A DNA stretch of 64,000 nucleotides from Microbacterium sp. LWO14-1.2 (GTDB lineage: Bacteria; Actinomycetota; Actinomycetes; Actinomycetales; Microbacteriaceae): NCBI RefSeq assembly GCF_038397715.1, contig NZ_CP151633.1, forward strand, positions 930,001-994,000, given 5' to 3'. The position numbers and the translations under genes are program-made. Below are positions 45,655 through 52,791 of the stretch, one piece after another. The first letter of the stretch is position 1. Each line of letters opens with the position of its first letter. Below the pieces are notes generated by a model. It had not been told where the DNA came from and ran no database searches. It saw nothing but the letters and a program-made list of their open reading frames with translations.

Positions 45655-46331
45655 GAGGCGACGCTTTCTGCCAGACCATCCCTGACGCGTATCCGTCGCA
45701 TGCATCGCGCCGCAAGATCTTCGTCATGTGTGACGATGACGACCGCGGTGGTCGGCGACACGGAGGAAAGTAGTGCGTCGACGACTATCGCCCCGTTCGC
45801 ACTGTCCAGGTTCCCGGTGGGCTCATCACAGAGAAGAAGGCGCGGCTCACGGACGAGCGCTCGAGCTATGGCCACCCGCTGCTGCTCTCCCCCGGAGAGC
45901 GTCCTCGGGTAAGCGCCCGTGTGATTGGTGAGTCCGAGCGCTGCGAGATGTTCGCCGACGCGCGCCCGCCAAGCTGCCGCCCCTCCGTCATGGTGGTGCA
46001 GCCCGAGCGTCACGTTCTCTTCGACCGTCAAGTGGGGTACGAGGTGAAATGCCTGGAAGATGAACGAGATCTCCGCCCGTCGAGCGTGAGCAACAGCCCG
46101 GGGCGTGACCGAGAATGCGTCACGTCCAAGGATGTCGAGTTTGCCCGCGGTGGGGGTCTCCAACATTCCCAACATGCTGAGCAGCGTCGTCTTGCCGGAT
46201 CCACTGGGCCCCACGATGGCGACGGACGTGTTCGCTTCGATGGTGAACGTCGCAGACTTGACCCCCTGTTCCCCCGGCTCGAACACTCGGCGCGCATTCT
46301 CGGCGGTGACGAGAGCGATGGGCTCATCCAA
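45651..46331 (-). CDS. ABC transporter ATP-binding protein, MacB/LolD type
   Basis: 226 aa. Walker A GPSGSGKTT near residue 40, Q-loop IFQAFHLVPHLTVEENV, signature LSGGEQQRVAIARAL, Walker B LLLCDEPTGNLD and H-loop VIVTHD. TTG appears to be the start (46331), since no ATG or GTG occurs before the Walker A in this frame. It overlaps the adaptor stop by 8 nt. Confidence 0.9.
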   Translation of the reverse strand: MDEPIALVTAENARRVFEPGEQGVKSATFTIEANTSVAIVGPSGSGKTTLLSMLGMLETPTAGKLDILGRDAFSVTPRAVAHARRAEISFIFQAFHLVPHLTVEENVTLGLHHHDGGAAAWRARVGEHLAALGLTNHTGAYPRTLSGGEQQRVAIARALVREPRLLLCDEPTGNLDSANGAIVVDALLSSVSPTTAVVIVTHDEDLAARCMRRIRVRDGLAESVAS

Positions 46332-47448
46332 GGAGGATGACCTTCATTCCATCGACGATCCCCTCGCCGGTGACCGCACAGTATCCATCCGCGCAGAGTG
46401 TGACCTCGAGAGGGTGGTCACCGCCGTCGCCCGATCCCTGTGAGGGTTCCCGTATGAACGTCGCTCCGTCGGCAGTCTCACGGATCGCGGTCAATGGCAC
46501 TCGCAATGCGTCCTCGGGCGAGCTTTCGACGATGACCTCGGCGGTTTCTCGGAGGTCTTGTTGCGCCTCAGCGGGGATACCGTCGAGCACGTACCATTGT
46601 CGCGAATCGCTCGCATCCGTCTCTTCCTCCTCATCCGAAGCATCAACGATGGGGGTGGTGAGGTCACCGATGGTCGCGGGAATCTCCGCACCGGAGGACG
46701 TCGACAGGGTCACGGCAAGACCCGTGAGATCCTGCTCAGCATCGCTGGCTACGGTAACTGCCGTGCCCTGAGAATTCAGGACGCATTTCAGGCTGTCGGC
46801 TGTCTGTCCCACCCGTCCGCAGTCGCTTCCGACGATGACGGGTGTCGAAGCAGCGAAGACATACCGAGACAGCGGAAGGCCCGTGTCACGCCAGTTCTCC
46901 GCGCGTGCCCCGTCGGCCGTGACGACGGCGAAGTTCCGGCTCTTGTAATGCTCGAACAGAGCCCCAGCAGTGGACGGCCCGAACACACCCGCCTTGTCAT
47001 TGATGGTGAAGCCCGTTCGACGTAGATATTCCTGGAGCTGGGCGACGTCCCCGCCCTCAGCGCCCTGAGCCAGGCTGCGGTACGCGGGAAGCGCCCCCTG
47101 AATCACGATGACCGGTTGTTCGCTCACGCTCAGCAGCACCCCGCCGTCGTCAACCGTCGCCGGTGCGACGCCAGTGACGATCCCGGCACCGAACTGCGCT
47201 GCGGGAACCTCCAACGTCGACAGGGGCGTCGTTCGCACTTCCACCGACAATGTCTTCTGCACCGACCCCGTGTCGACGGAGGCGACCACATCGACGGGCG
47301 CTTCGTCCGTGGCTTGCGTGGCTTGGAAGTTCCCGACGCCGATGACGACCAGCACTCCTACCGAGGCGACCGCGGTGAGAAGAGCCGTGACCACCGAGGT
47401 GACGGCGATAAGAACTGATGCGCGTGCTCGCTGCTTCATGTCACCCAT
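46324..47448 (-). CDS. Membrane adaptor with peptidoglycan-binding-like domain
   Basis: 374 aa. One N-terminal helix (residues 12-36) leads to an extracytoplasmic beta-rich region resembling MacA/HlyD adaptors. It is interrupted by a PG_binding_1-like segment (EGGDVAQLQEYLRRTGFTI, AGVFGPSTAGALFEHYKSR, about residues 128-165). Later VPLTAIRETADGATFI recalls the distal adaptor barrel. Two Cys pairs (CGRVGQTADSLKC, CADGYC) may form disulfides. It likely bridges wall and permease. Start at 47448 or 47439. Confidence 0.75.
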   Translation of the reverse strand: MGDMKQRARASVLIAVTSVVTALLTAVASVGVLVVIGVGNFQATQATDEAPVDVVASVDTGSVQKTLSVEVRTTPLSTLEVPAAQFGAGIVTGVAPATVDDGGVLLSVSEQPVIVIQGALPAYRSLAQGAEGGDVAQLQEYLRRTGFTINDKAGVFGPSTAGALFEHYKSRNFAVVTADGARAENWRDTGLPLSRYVFAASTPVIVGSDCGRVGQTADSLKCVLNSQGTAVTVASDAEQDLTGLAVTLSTSSGAEIPATIGDLTTPIVDASDEEEETDASDSRQWYVLDGIPAEAQQDLRETAEVIVESSPEDALRVPLTAIRETADGATFIREPSQGSGDGGDHPLEVTLCADGYCAVTGEGIVDGMKVILLG

Positions 47449-48355
47449 TGATGATGTCGACAGCTCGCTCCTTCACGAGCTTCAGCTCCTCCTGCATTGC
47501 CAGGAGCCTACCTTCGTTGGCTTTCAACCAGTCGGCGGACTGGCTCGCAAAGGCGGAAGCGACAGTGTCTCGGAGATCCACCTCGGTCTGACATTCGAAG
47601 TCGGCTTCCGCCAGCGCCTGCTCTTCAGAGCGGGGGGCTTCCCCGGGGGCGCGGTAGGTCCCGAAAAGTTCTAGCGCGAGCGCCGGGGTATCGAAGTCGT
47701 TGACGTCGTAGCCCTGCGCGTCCATGCACTCCTCGTAGTCGGGCGCGAGCGCGGAGACCTGGGCGTCACGTTCATTACCGGCATCGCCCGCGGTCGACAG
47801 ATACTCGTTCACGAGACCGGTGAACGCGAGCGCGTCCTCGACCGAGCCGTACAACGCTGTCTGGGCGTCGGCGATGCAACCTTCCTTGGAAGTGGAGAGC
47901 TTCATGCCGTTGTCGAGACTGACTTCGATCTGCTCCCCACCATCGGGGCCGAACAGGGCGCTGTAGTACTTTTCTCGGTCGCTGCTGCTCAACGACTTCT
48001 CCCACTCGCCGACGACGTCCGTGCCCTCGCTGATGGTCGTGGCGTATCCCGTCCGTCTCGCCTCGTCTGCGGACGCGAACAGGTTCGACAGCCCGTAGGA
48101 GAGCGGGGTGGACTGCGCAGCATCCGAGTCGAACGGCATGCTCAACCCGGCCGCACGCACGCATTCTTGAACGCTGAGTGCTTGGGCGATGCTGATCTCC
48201 GGCGGGAACGCGGTGAGGGTGGACGCGGCATCGAGTGTCTCCTCGGAGATCTCACCTGCGTCTGCCCCTCCGGCACAACCGGCAAGGAGTAAGACCGAGC
48301 CAAGGCCCGCAACCATGAGGTTGCGGACCTGGACCCGAGAGTTGATGCGTGTCAT
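47441..48355 (-). CDS. Secreted lipoprotein with four conserved-type cysteines
   Basis: 304 aa. The signal peptide ends in the lipobox LLLAGC (Cys27). The mature part is helical and acidic, with four further Cys spaced as in ECVRAAG, EGCIADA, YEECMDAQGYD and DFECQTEVD, which suggests two disulfides. No family recognised. It lies between the I36-like gene (10-nt gap) and the adaptor (8-nt overlap), so it probably binds or neutralises the same substrate at the cell surface. Confidence 0.75.
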   Translation of the reverse strand: MTRINSRVQVRNLMVAGLGSVLLLAGCAGGADAGEISEETLDAASTLTAFPPEISIAQALSVQECVRAAGLSMPFDSDAAQSTPLSYGLSNLFASADEARRTGYATTISEGTDVVGEWEKSLSSSDREKYYSALFGPDGGEQIEVSLDNGMKLSTSKEGCIADAQTALYGSVEDALAFTGLVNEYLSTAGDAGNERDAQVSALAPDYEECMDAQGYDVNDFDTPALALELFGTYRAPGEAPRSEEQALAEADFECQTEVDLRDTVASAFASQSADWLKANEGRLLAMQEELKLVKERAVDIING

Positions 48356-48365
48356 GAAGGTGTGC

Positions 48366-48707
48366 TCACGCCTTGCGGTAGTGGTCGATCTTGTTGTTGT
48401 TGCCGCTGATGCTGCTCACGCTCGCGCCGGCGGGGATGTACGCCAGCGTCTCCTCCTGACCGAACGCGGTGTTGTTCTTCGCGTTGTAGTTCTTGCTGGT
48501 CTTGTTCTGCGCGGAGTTGGTGACGTCGTCGGGCACCTCGACGAAATCGCCGTTTCCTCCCTGCCAAGTCGTTCCGCCGTAGCTGTTGGCGTCGTACGAG
48601 CACATGTTCCCGGTGTTGCATGTCGCCGCGTGGGCGGGGGCGACTCCGAGGCCGACCATCAGAGCGGCTGCGGCAGCTGCAGTGATGGCGCCGATCTTCT
48701 TCTTCAT
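48366..48707 (-). CDS. Small secreted protein, peptidase-inhibitor I36-like
   Basis: 113 aa. Clear signal peptide (MKKKIGAITAAAAAALMVG ... APAHA-AT). The mature part is about 85 residues: CNTGNMCSYDANSYGG at the N-terminus matches the CxxGxxCxYxxxxYGG pattern of I36/crystallin-like proteins. An Asn/Ser-rich repeat body with NNKIDHYRKA follows at the end. Family members include the Streptomyces metalloprotease inhibitor SMPI, but similar folds occur in bacteriocin-like proteins. First gene of a five-gene operon. The RBS AAGGA sits in a hairpin loop. Confidence 0.7.
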   Translation of the reverse strand: MKKKIGAITAAAAAALMVGLGVAPAHAATCNTGNMCSYDANSYGGTTWQGGNGDFVEVPDDVTNSAQNKTSKNYNAKNNTAFGQEETLAYIPAGASVSSISGNNNKIDHYRKA

Positions 48708-48708
48708 G

Positions 48709-48727
48709 CTGATTCTCCTTGAATCAG
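48709..48727 (-). promoter_or_regulatory. Hairpin presenting the Shine-Dalgarno of the I36-like gene
   Basis: On the mRNA, CTGATTC, loop AAGGA, GAATCAG form a 7-bp stem whose whole loop is the Shine-Dalgarno. The stem ends 1 nt before the AUG. This could tune translation or respond to temperature or a bound factor. Confidence 0.5.
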
Positions 48728-49014
48728 GTGCGATGAGTGGATGAGGCCTCGAGGTCTTTTTAGCTGCGTGCAGGGCAGGCGTCTGTCCGCCGTTCGGGGG
48801 ACACAGAGACGTGGGAAGACCGAACCGGGCGGACAGGTTGGGCCGTACTCCTCTGAGTATCGGTGGGCTGGATTTGCATTTAGTGCAGTTCAGAGGGATT
48901 TTTCGGATAAGGGGAGCGGCCGACGCACCCTTGAAAGAGACTCGGCGCGCCAACTGTACGGCATCCTGAGATACCGGAATGAAAGTCTCAACGCGCTGGT
49001 GGTGCAGTTCGCCG
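48728..49014. other. Promoter region of the I36 operon and decayed sequence
   Basis: 287 nt without a convincing gene. It must hold the leftward promoter of the I36 operon. The part near 48880-49014 is less GC-rich, with short AT tracts (GGATTTGCATTTAGTGCAG), and may be the decayed upstream part of the transposase remnant that follows. Confidence 0.4.
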
Positions 49015-49324
49015 CGAACAGTGAACTACACCTCGGCCGAGTTGAAGGCTCTGCGCTTCCGAGACATCAATTACCGGCTCCGCTACGACTACGTCGGCAC
49101 CGACGGGAAGTTCAGCTTCCGCCGCGCCGGCCGCATGCATCACCTCGGCGTCGGCGCCGCTCACCGCGGCAAACGCGTCATGCTCCTCGCCGACGACACC
49201 ACACGTCGCCGTCAGCCACCTCGGCACCGGCGAGCTCATCGCGACCAACACCATCCACCCCGACAGGACTACTGGGGCAACAACGAGAAAGAGCCCGGCC
49301 GACGGCCGGACTCTTTCTCTGAGT
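49015..49324 (+). pseudogene. C-terminal remnant of an IS481-type transposase
   Basis: Frame 1 reads YRLRYDYVGTDGKFSFRRAG then RMHHLGVGAAHRGKRVMLLA, the C-terminal beta domain of IS481-family transposases. A one-base insertion near 49204 shifts to the frame reading VAVSHLGTGELIATNTIHPD. A one-base loss near 49270 restores frame 1 for YWGNNEKEPGR. The catalytic DDE core is absent. No terminal inverted repeats were found. It marks old mobile DNA next to the prophage att site. Confidence 0.7.
49285..49319 (+). terminator. Strong hairpin at the end of the transposase remnant
   Basis: GAGAAAGAG-C-CCGGCC (49285-49300) pairs with GGCCGG-A-CTCTTTCTC (49304-49319) with one C/A mismatch and a 3-nt loop. 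It probably acts as terminator and insulates the chromosome from the prophage junction. Confidence 0.6.
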
Positions 49325-49373
49325 GACGTATCTCGCGACTCATCCGAGACCTATGTCCCGATTCATCACGTCG

Positions 49374-49427
49374 TGGCGAGTGAGGGATTCGAACCCCCGA
49401 ATGCAGTGCAGTCTGATTTACAGTCAG
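49374..49427 (-). other. attL: 3' portion of tRNA-Tyr (GUA) duplicated at the element boundary
   Basis: Reading leftward, the anticodon arm CTGA-CTGTAAA-TCAG (anticodon GTA at 49421-49419), variable arm, T-arm GGGGG-TTCGAAT-CCCTC and acceptor half ACTCGCC with A73 are present. No matching 5' acceptor or D-arm follows to the right. This is the expected displaced 3' fragment when an element integrates in the 3' half of a tRNA. The intact tRNA should lie at the far right end. Confidence 0.75.
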
Positions 49428-49492
49428 TGAAGTAGCGACTCTGTCCGACTCGGCACGACTCGTCGCGACCCGTCTTTCCGGGCGAGTAGGCG

Positions 49493-50731
49493 CTACACGC
49501 CTCCGTCTACACTCGGCTGGAATCGGCTCGACTCGGCTTCATAGGGTGCAGAATAAGGTGCACCGACACGGTTTGCCCATGCACTCTCCAGCAACCCGGC
49601 CGCAGCTCGTTTCCGCTCCTCCAGCGCGTGCGCGTAGACCTTGATGAGCGTCTTAATATCGGCGTGCCCCAGGATCTCCGCGACCACCGTGAGGTCGATC
49701 CCGGCGGCGATCATCCGCGATGCGGCTGTGTGCCGCGCCGTGTACGGCTTCGCGTGAGGTAGACCCGCCACCTCCAGCAGCCTCGTCCACTGCTGCGCGT
49801 CACCGGCGGGAGTGATCGGTCGACCAGGGCGCCGCGCAGACGTGAAGACGAAAGCGTGAACTACGTCCTCCGACTCGTCTTCGTCGCGCCATTCCTCCCA
49901 CCGTGATGCCCTGCCCATCTCGTGCAGCTGCAAGTCACGATGCTCGCGGAAGATATCGGCGAGGTGCCCGGGCAGCGGCACCTTCCGGTACTCCGGATCC
50001 GCCTTGGAATCGGTCTTCGTGTACTTGACCAGCCGCAGCTTCTTGTCGACGGTCTGGATCTGCTGACAGATGAGGATGGAGCCCTCACCGAAATCGAGGT
50101 GCGGCCACTCCAGCGCCAGCGCCTCCCCCGGGCGGGGTCCGAGCTCCAGAGCATAGGCAAACCGGGCCTTGGAGCGCGAGTCCTCCAGCGCCGCGAAGAT
50201 CTGCGCGAGGTCGTGGTCAGAGAATGGGACGACCTTCTTCGAGGACGGCGAGGGTGGCGACACGACGAGCACCGCTGCATTGACTGCCGTGCGCCCGCGC
50301 TTCTGCGCGAGCGTGAGTGCGGCTCGGATCACAGAGTGCAACTGGTACACGGTGGACCCGCTCAGACCTTTCTTGTACAGGGCGTCGTACGCCTCTTCCA
50401 GATGCTCGGCCGTCAGCTTGGCCAGAGTGATGTCGCCGAGCCACCCGGGGAGGTAGAGATCGATGATCGATTGGTAGCCGGCGTGGGTCTTGATCTTGTG
50501 CTTCGGCTCGGTCGCCTTCATCCAATGCTCGATCCAGGCGGACAGCTTCGGGGAACGTCCGATCGCGAGCACGCCGGCGTCGCGCTGGCTCTTGATCTCG
50601 CGGAGCTTCTGCGCCACCTCGGTCTTCTTCGCACCGGAGGCGTACTTGCGGCGGCCGTTGATGGTCACGTACCCGCGGTATCCAGCATCGGTCTTGAAGA
50701 TGCTGCCTTCACCCTTCGCTGCGCGCCCCAT
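49493..50731 (-). CDS. int: Tyrosine-family site-specific integrase
   Basis: 412 aa. An arm-binding N-terminus (GEGSIFKTDAGYRGYVTING) and core-binding SAM-like domain precede the catalytic domain. Catalytic residues are Arg in ELGPRPGEALALEWPHLD (about 222), the Lys region, HTAASR (H-x2-R, about 355) and the late LGHADIKTLIKVYAHAL with the nucleophilic Tyr. Start ATG at 50731 (MGRAAKGEGS); the frame opens further upstream. The gene reads toward the att site 66 nt away. Confidence 0.95.
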   Translation of the reverse strand: MGRAAKGEGSIFKTDAGYRGYVTINGRRKYASGAKKTEVAQKLREIKSQRDAGVLAIGRSPKLSAWIEHWMKATEPKHKIKTHAGYQSIIDLYLPGWLGDITLAKLTAEHLEEAYDALYKKGLSGSTVYQLHSVIRAALTLAQKRGRTAVNAAVLVVSPPSPSSKKVVPFSDHDLAQIFAALEDSRSKARFAYALELGPRPGEALALEWPHLDFGEGSILICQQIQTVDKKLRLVKYTKTDSKADPEYRKVPLPGHLADIFREHRDLQLHEMGRASRWEEWRDEDESEDVVHAFVFTSARRPGRPITPAGDAQQWTRLLEVAGLPHAKPYTARHTAASRMIAAGIDLTVVAEILGHADIKTLIKVYAHALEERKRAAAGLLESAWANRVGAPYSAPYEAESSRFQPSVDGGV

Positions 50732-50733
50732 GC

Positions 50734-51213
50734 CTACCTCGTCAGGATCAGATCGAGCCCGTTGTCGGGGTGGTAAGACCACTGCGCCTTGATGCCGTCG
50801 AATTCGTCACTCTGGACGCCGTCCATAGCACGCGTGCTATCCATTCGCGCCACAGTCGAGTCGGGCACGCCGAGAGCCACGAGAACGCAGGCCGTATCGG
50901 TGAACCTCGCACCAGGGCTATCGTCGCCCTGGGTGTCAATCAAAAGCGTATCTCCGTCATCGCCGACGCGGATGTACGCGCTGCCCTCGAGGTTGCAATC
51001 TTCGATTGCCGCCTCGAATGGCGACTTTGCGGAGACAACGTTCAGGATCACGATGATCCCGACGATCAACGCAACCACGATCCCGACGCCAACGACGAGC
51101 CACTTCACGGGAGGGCGTCGCCGCGCAGTGGAAGCTTCGTCGACCTCCGCGTGGGAGGCGATGGGCAGTTCTGCTGAGGAAGCAGTCTCGGGGGTGGGTG
51201 ATTCGGAGGTCAT
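50734..51213 (-). CDS. Single-pass membrane protein of the lysogeny operon
   Basis: 159 aa: acidic cytoplasmic N-terminus, one helix (VKWLVVGVGIVVALIVGIIVILNVV, residues 36-60) and an external domain with Cys at DCNLEG and TACVLVA. Stops 2 nt before the integrase start. Proteins of this type at this position in actinophages are often expressed from the prophage. Superinfection exclusion is possible but not shown by sequence. The gap 51214-51330 holds nothing evident. Confidence 0.65.
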   Translation of the reverse strand: MTSESPTPETASSAELPIASHAEVDEASTARRRPPVKWLVVGVGIVVALIVGIIVILNVVSAKSPFEAAIEDCNLEGSAYIRVGDDGDTLLIDTQGDDSPGARFTDTACVLVALGVPDSTVARMDSTRAMDGVQSDEFDGIKAQWSYHPDNGLDLILTR

Positions 51214-51330
51214 GGTTGCTCCTGTCGGTGGGTACGGATACTGTCGAACAAAGATTCGAATGTAGGGGGAGAGATGGCAATCACAGCGGGGATGATCATG
51301 CGAGCGGCCGCCGCACTGAACATGCGGGCA

Positions 51331-51564
51331 TCAGTCGTTCTTGACATGGTTACTCGCGTCATCGAGGAGGGCGCCGGCGCTCACGCCGAGGGCGTCCGCG
51401 ATCTTGAATAGCGCTGACACCGGAGTGTCTCGCGTTCCCTTCAAGTAGCGGCGCAGCGTAACGACGGGGATGCCGGAAGTCTCCGCAAGGGCGATGTCGG
51501 TCATGCGTGCTCGCGCCTGTGCCGCTCGGAGCGCGCCGGCGGCAGCTTCTACGTACTCATCCAT
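51331..51564 (-). CDS. XRE-family phage repressor (CI-like, short form)
   Basis: 77 aa helix-turn-helix: ARARMTDIALAETSGIPVVTLRRYLKG then PVSALFKIADALGVSAGALL. No peptidase or dimerisation domain, so it is not a LexA-type SOS-cleavable repressor. ATG at 51564, with a -10-like TATAGT 7 nt upstream. An operator palindrome (ATCC-ATGC-GGAT) covers its start codon. Confidence 0.8.
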   Translation of the reverse strand: MDEYVEAAAGALRAAQARARMTDIALAETSGIPVVTLRRYLKGTRDTPVSALFKIADALGVSAGALLDDASNHVKND

Positions 51565-51665
51565 GCGGATCACTATATAACCAAAATGGATAATTTGGTA
51601 GACCAAATAGGTCATGCTTCAGCGTTGACATGATCCGTTCGGTCGCTTAAGTTATCCATATGGAT
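51559..51665. promoter_or_regulatory. Lysogeny switch: divergent promoters and operators
   Basis: Rightward promoter TTGACA (51625-51630), 17-nt spacer, TAAGTT (51648-51653), then 6 nt to ATG (leaderless). Operator half-sites: ACCAAA (51580-51585), TTTGGT (51594-51599), ACCAAA (51602-51607). A second motif, TTATCCAT or ATGGATAA, occurs at 51586-51593 and 51652-51659. ATCCATATGGAT (51654-51665) and ATCCATGCGGAT (51559-51570) straddle the two start codons. Confidence 0.7.
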
Positions 51666-51896
51666 CACTCAATCGCTCAGGAGCTCGCGGACAAGGTCGC
51701 CGCCAGCATCCTTCGAGCCGGCCGGTCGAAGACCTCGGTCGCCGCCGCCGCCGGCATTCCCGGAACGACCTTCAACCGCAAGATCAACGGCCACGTCGAG
51801 TTCACGATGGGCGAGCTCGTTCGTATCGCTCGCGTGCTCGAGGTCGCCCCGTCGACCCTCACGCCCTCCGCCTTCCTTGCTCGGGATGCAGCGTGA
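51660..51896 (+). CDS. Cro-like HTH protein
   Basis: 78 aa, MDHSIAQELADKVAASILRA then GRSKTSVAAAAGIPGTTFNRKINGHVEFTMGELVRIARVL, a helix-turn-helix of the cro/C1 class. It is first in the rightward early operon and shares its operators with the divergent repressor. Its mRNA appears leaderless. The stop overlaps the next GTG (GTGA). Confidence 0.75.
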   Translation: MDHSIAQELADKVAASILRAGRSKTSVAAAAGIPGTTFNRKINGHVEFTMGELVRIARVLEVAPSTLTPSAFLARDAA

Positions 51897-52108
51897 GCGC
51901 CGAAGCCGAGCGGTTGCTCAAGGTTTCAGTTGCCGCGGAGCGTCTCAGCGTCGGCATCGACTGGGTGTACGAGCGGATCAAGCGCGGGGAACTCCCCGTC
52001 GTGGAACTCGGCGACACCCGGAAGAACCAGCGCATCCGCGAGTCGGACCTGCAGCGCTTCATCAGCGACCGCACTTACGGCGATTCTGCTGCGCCGTCCG
52101 CGGCCTGA
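51893..52108 (+). CDS. Excisionase/MerR-type small HTH protein
   Basis: 71 aa. LLKVSVAAERLSVGIDWVYERIKRGELPVVELGDTRKNQRIRESDLQRFI is a winged-helix of the excisionase (helix-turn-helix 17) type. It could direct excision together with the integrase or regulate early transcription. GTG start overlapping the Cro-like stop. Confidence 0.8.
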   Translation: MSAEAERLLKVSVAAERLSVGIDWVYERIKRGELPVVELGDTRKNQRIRESDLQRFISDRTYGDSAAPSAA

Positions 52109-52119
52109 TTCAAACGGAA

Positions 52120-52143
52120 GCGCCCCCGCTGGAACGGGGGCGC
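52120..52143 (+). terminator. Hairpin after the excisionase-like gene (terminator or antitermination target)
   Basis: GCGCCCCCG (52120-52128) pairs with CGGGGGCGC (52135-52143) over a 6-nt loop. It separates the immediate-early pair from the rest of the early operon and lacks a T-run, so partial termination is likely. Confidence 0.55.
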
Positions 52144-52169
52144 ATCACGACTCGAAAGGAGCACTACTG

Positions 52170-52337
52170 ATGCTCACGAAGATCATACCGGGCGAGGTCA
52201 AGCCCGTATCCGCACGCGCCGCTGCTGCGGCGCACCCTCTCCCGGATCTGGGGTTCGGGAAGCCGGCTGGGGCTTCCGGCGCCGCTCGCCGGGGCACGGT
52301 GGGGACCGCTGCCCCGGCGATGTCGGAGGTGCAGTGA
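52170..52337 (+). CDS. Small early protein, unknown
   Basis: 55 aa (MLTKIIPGEVKPVSARAAAA ... MSEVQ), no hydrophobic helix or motif. A strong RBS AAAGGAG precedes the ATG at 52170. Its stop codon overlaps the start of the next gene. Confidence 0.55.
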   Translation: MLTKIIPGEVKPVSARAAAAAHPLPDLGFGKPAGASGAARRGTVGTAAPAMSEVQ

Positions 52338-52549
52338 TGTACCTCTGGTTCCTGACTCAGCCGGAGGCGTTCACCCTCCTCGCGATCATCCTCGCGTTCG
52401 TGGCCGCGTTCACGGCTACGTCGCTCGTCACGGTCACGAACGGCCGGGCGCGCGTCGCGATCACCCGGACGGTTCTCGCGCTCGTCATCCTCACCGCTGT
52501 CGTCGCGGTCTTCGCGACCGGCCTGTGGTTCCGGTGGTGGTGGCTGTGA
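52337..52549 (+). CDS. Small two-helix membrane protein
   Basis: 70 aa with helices at about residues 10-30 (FTLLAIILAFVAAFTATSLV) and 45-66 (VLALVILTAVVAVFATGLWF). GGAGG lies 7 nt before the ATG at 52337. Function unknown; small membrane proteins are frequent in actinophage early regions. Confidence 0.65.
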   Translation: MYLWFLTQPEAFTLLAIILAFVAAFTATSLVTVTNGRARVAITRTVLALVILTAVVAVFATGLWFRWWWL

Positions 52550-52791
52550 ACACCGACGCCCCCGAGATCGAGGACTTCCCCGACTACTTCACAGACCTGA
52601 AACAGCACGTCGAGAAGCACTGGGAGAACGACGACGCGTACCGGTTCGACCGGCTCGCGGGCGCCCTGTTCGAGACGCAGTGCCCGAACTGCCTCCTGAA
52701 CGTCGGCGCGATGGTCCGCAACACCGACACCCCCTGGCTCGACGTCGTATGCCCCGCATGCGACCACGAGTGGGAGGAGCGGGTCACGTGA
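52546..52791 (+). CDS. Zinc-ribbon protein
   Basis: 81 aa. CPNC and CPAC pairs 25 residues apart (TQCPNCLLNVG, VVCPACDHEWEE) form a zinc ribbon. The N-terminus is acidic (DAPEIEDFPDYFTDLKQHV). GTG start overlaps the previous stop (GTGA), and its own stop overlaps the next GTG. Probably binds nucleic acid or a host protein. Confidence 0.65.
   Translation: MNTDAPEIEDFPDYFTDLKQHVEKHWENDDAYRFDRLAGALFETQCPNCLLNVGAMVRNTDTPWLDVVCPACDHEWEERVT

Noticed and set aside
49015..49326. Reading the transposase tail as an intact 115-aa gene
   Set aside because: Homology to IS481 is split over two frames and the catalytic domain is missing, so it is a pseudogene.
48979..49326. A defence or toxin gene next to the att site
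   Set aside because: The only coding signal is the transposase remnant. No toxin, nuclease or defence domain was found between 48.7 and 49.4 kb.
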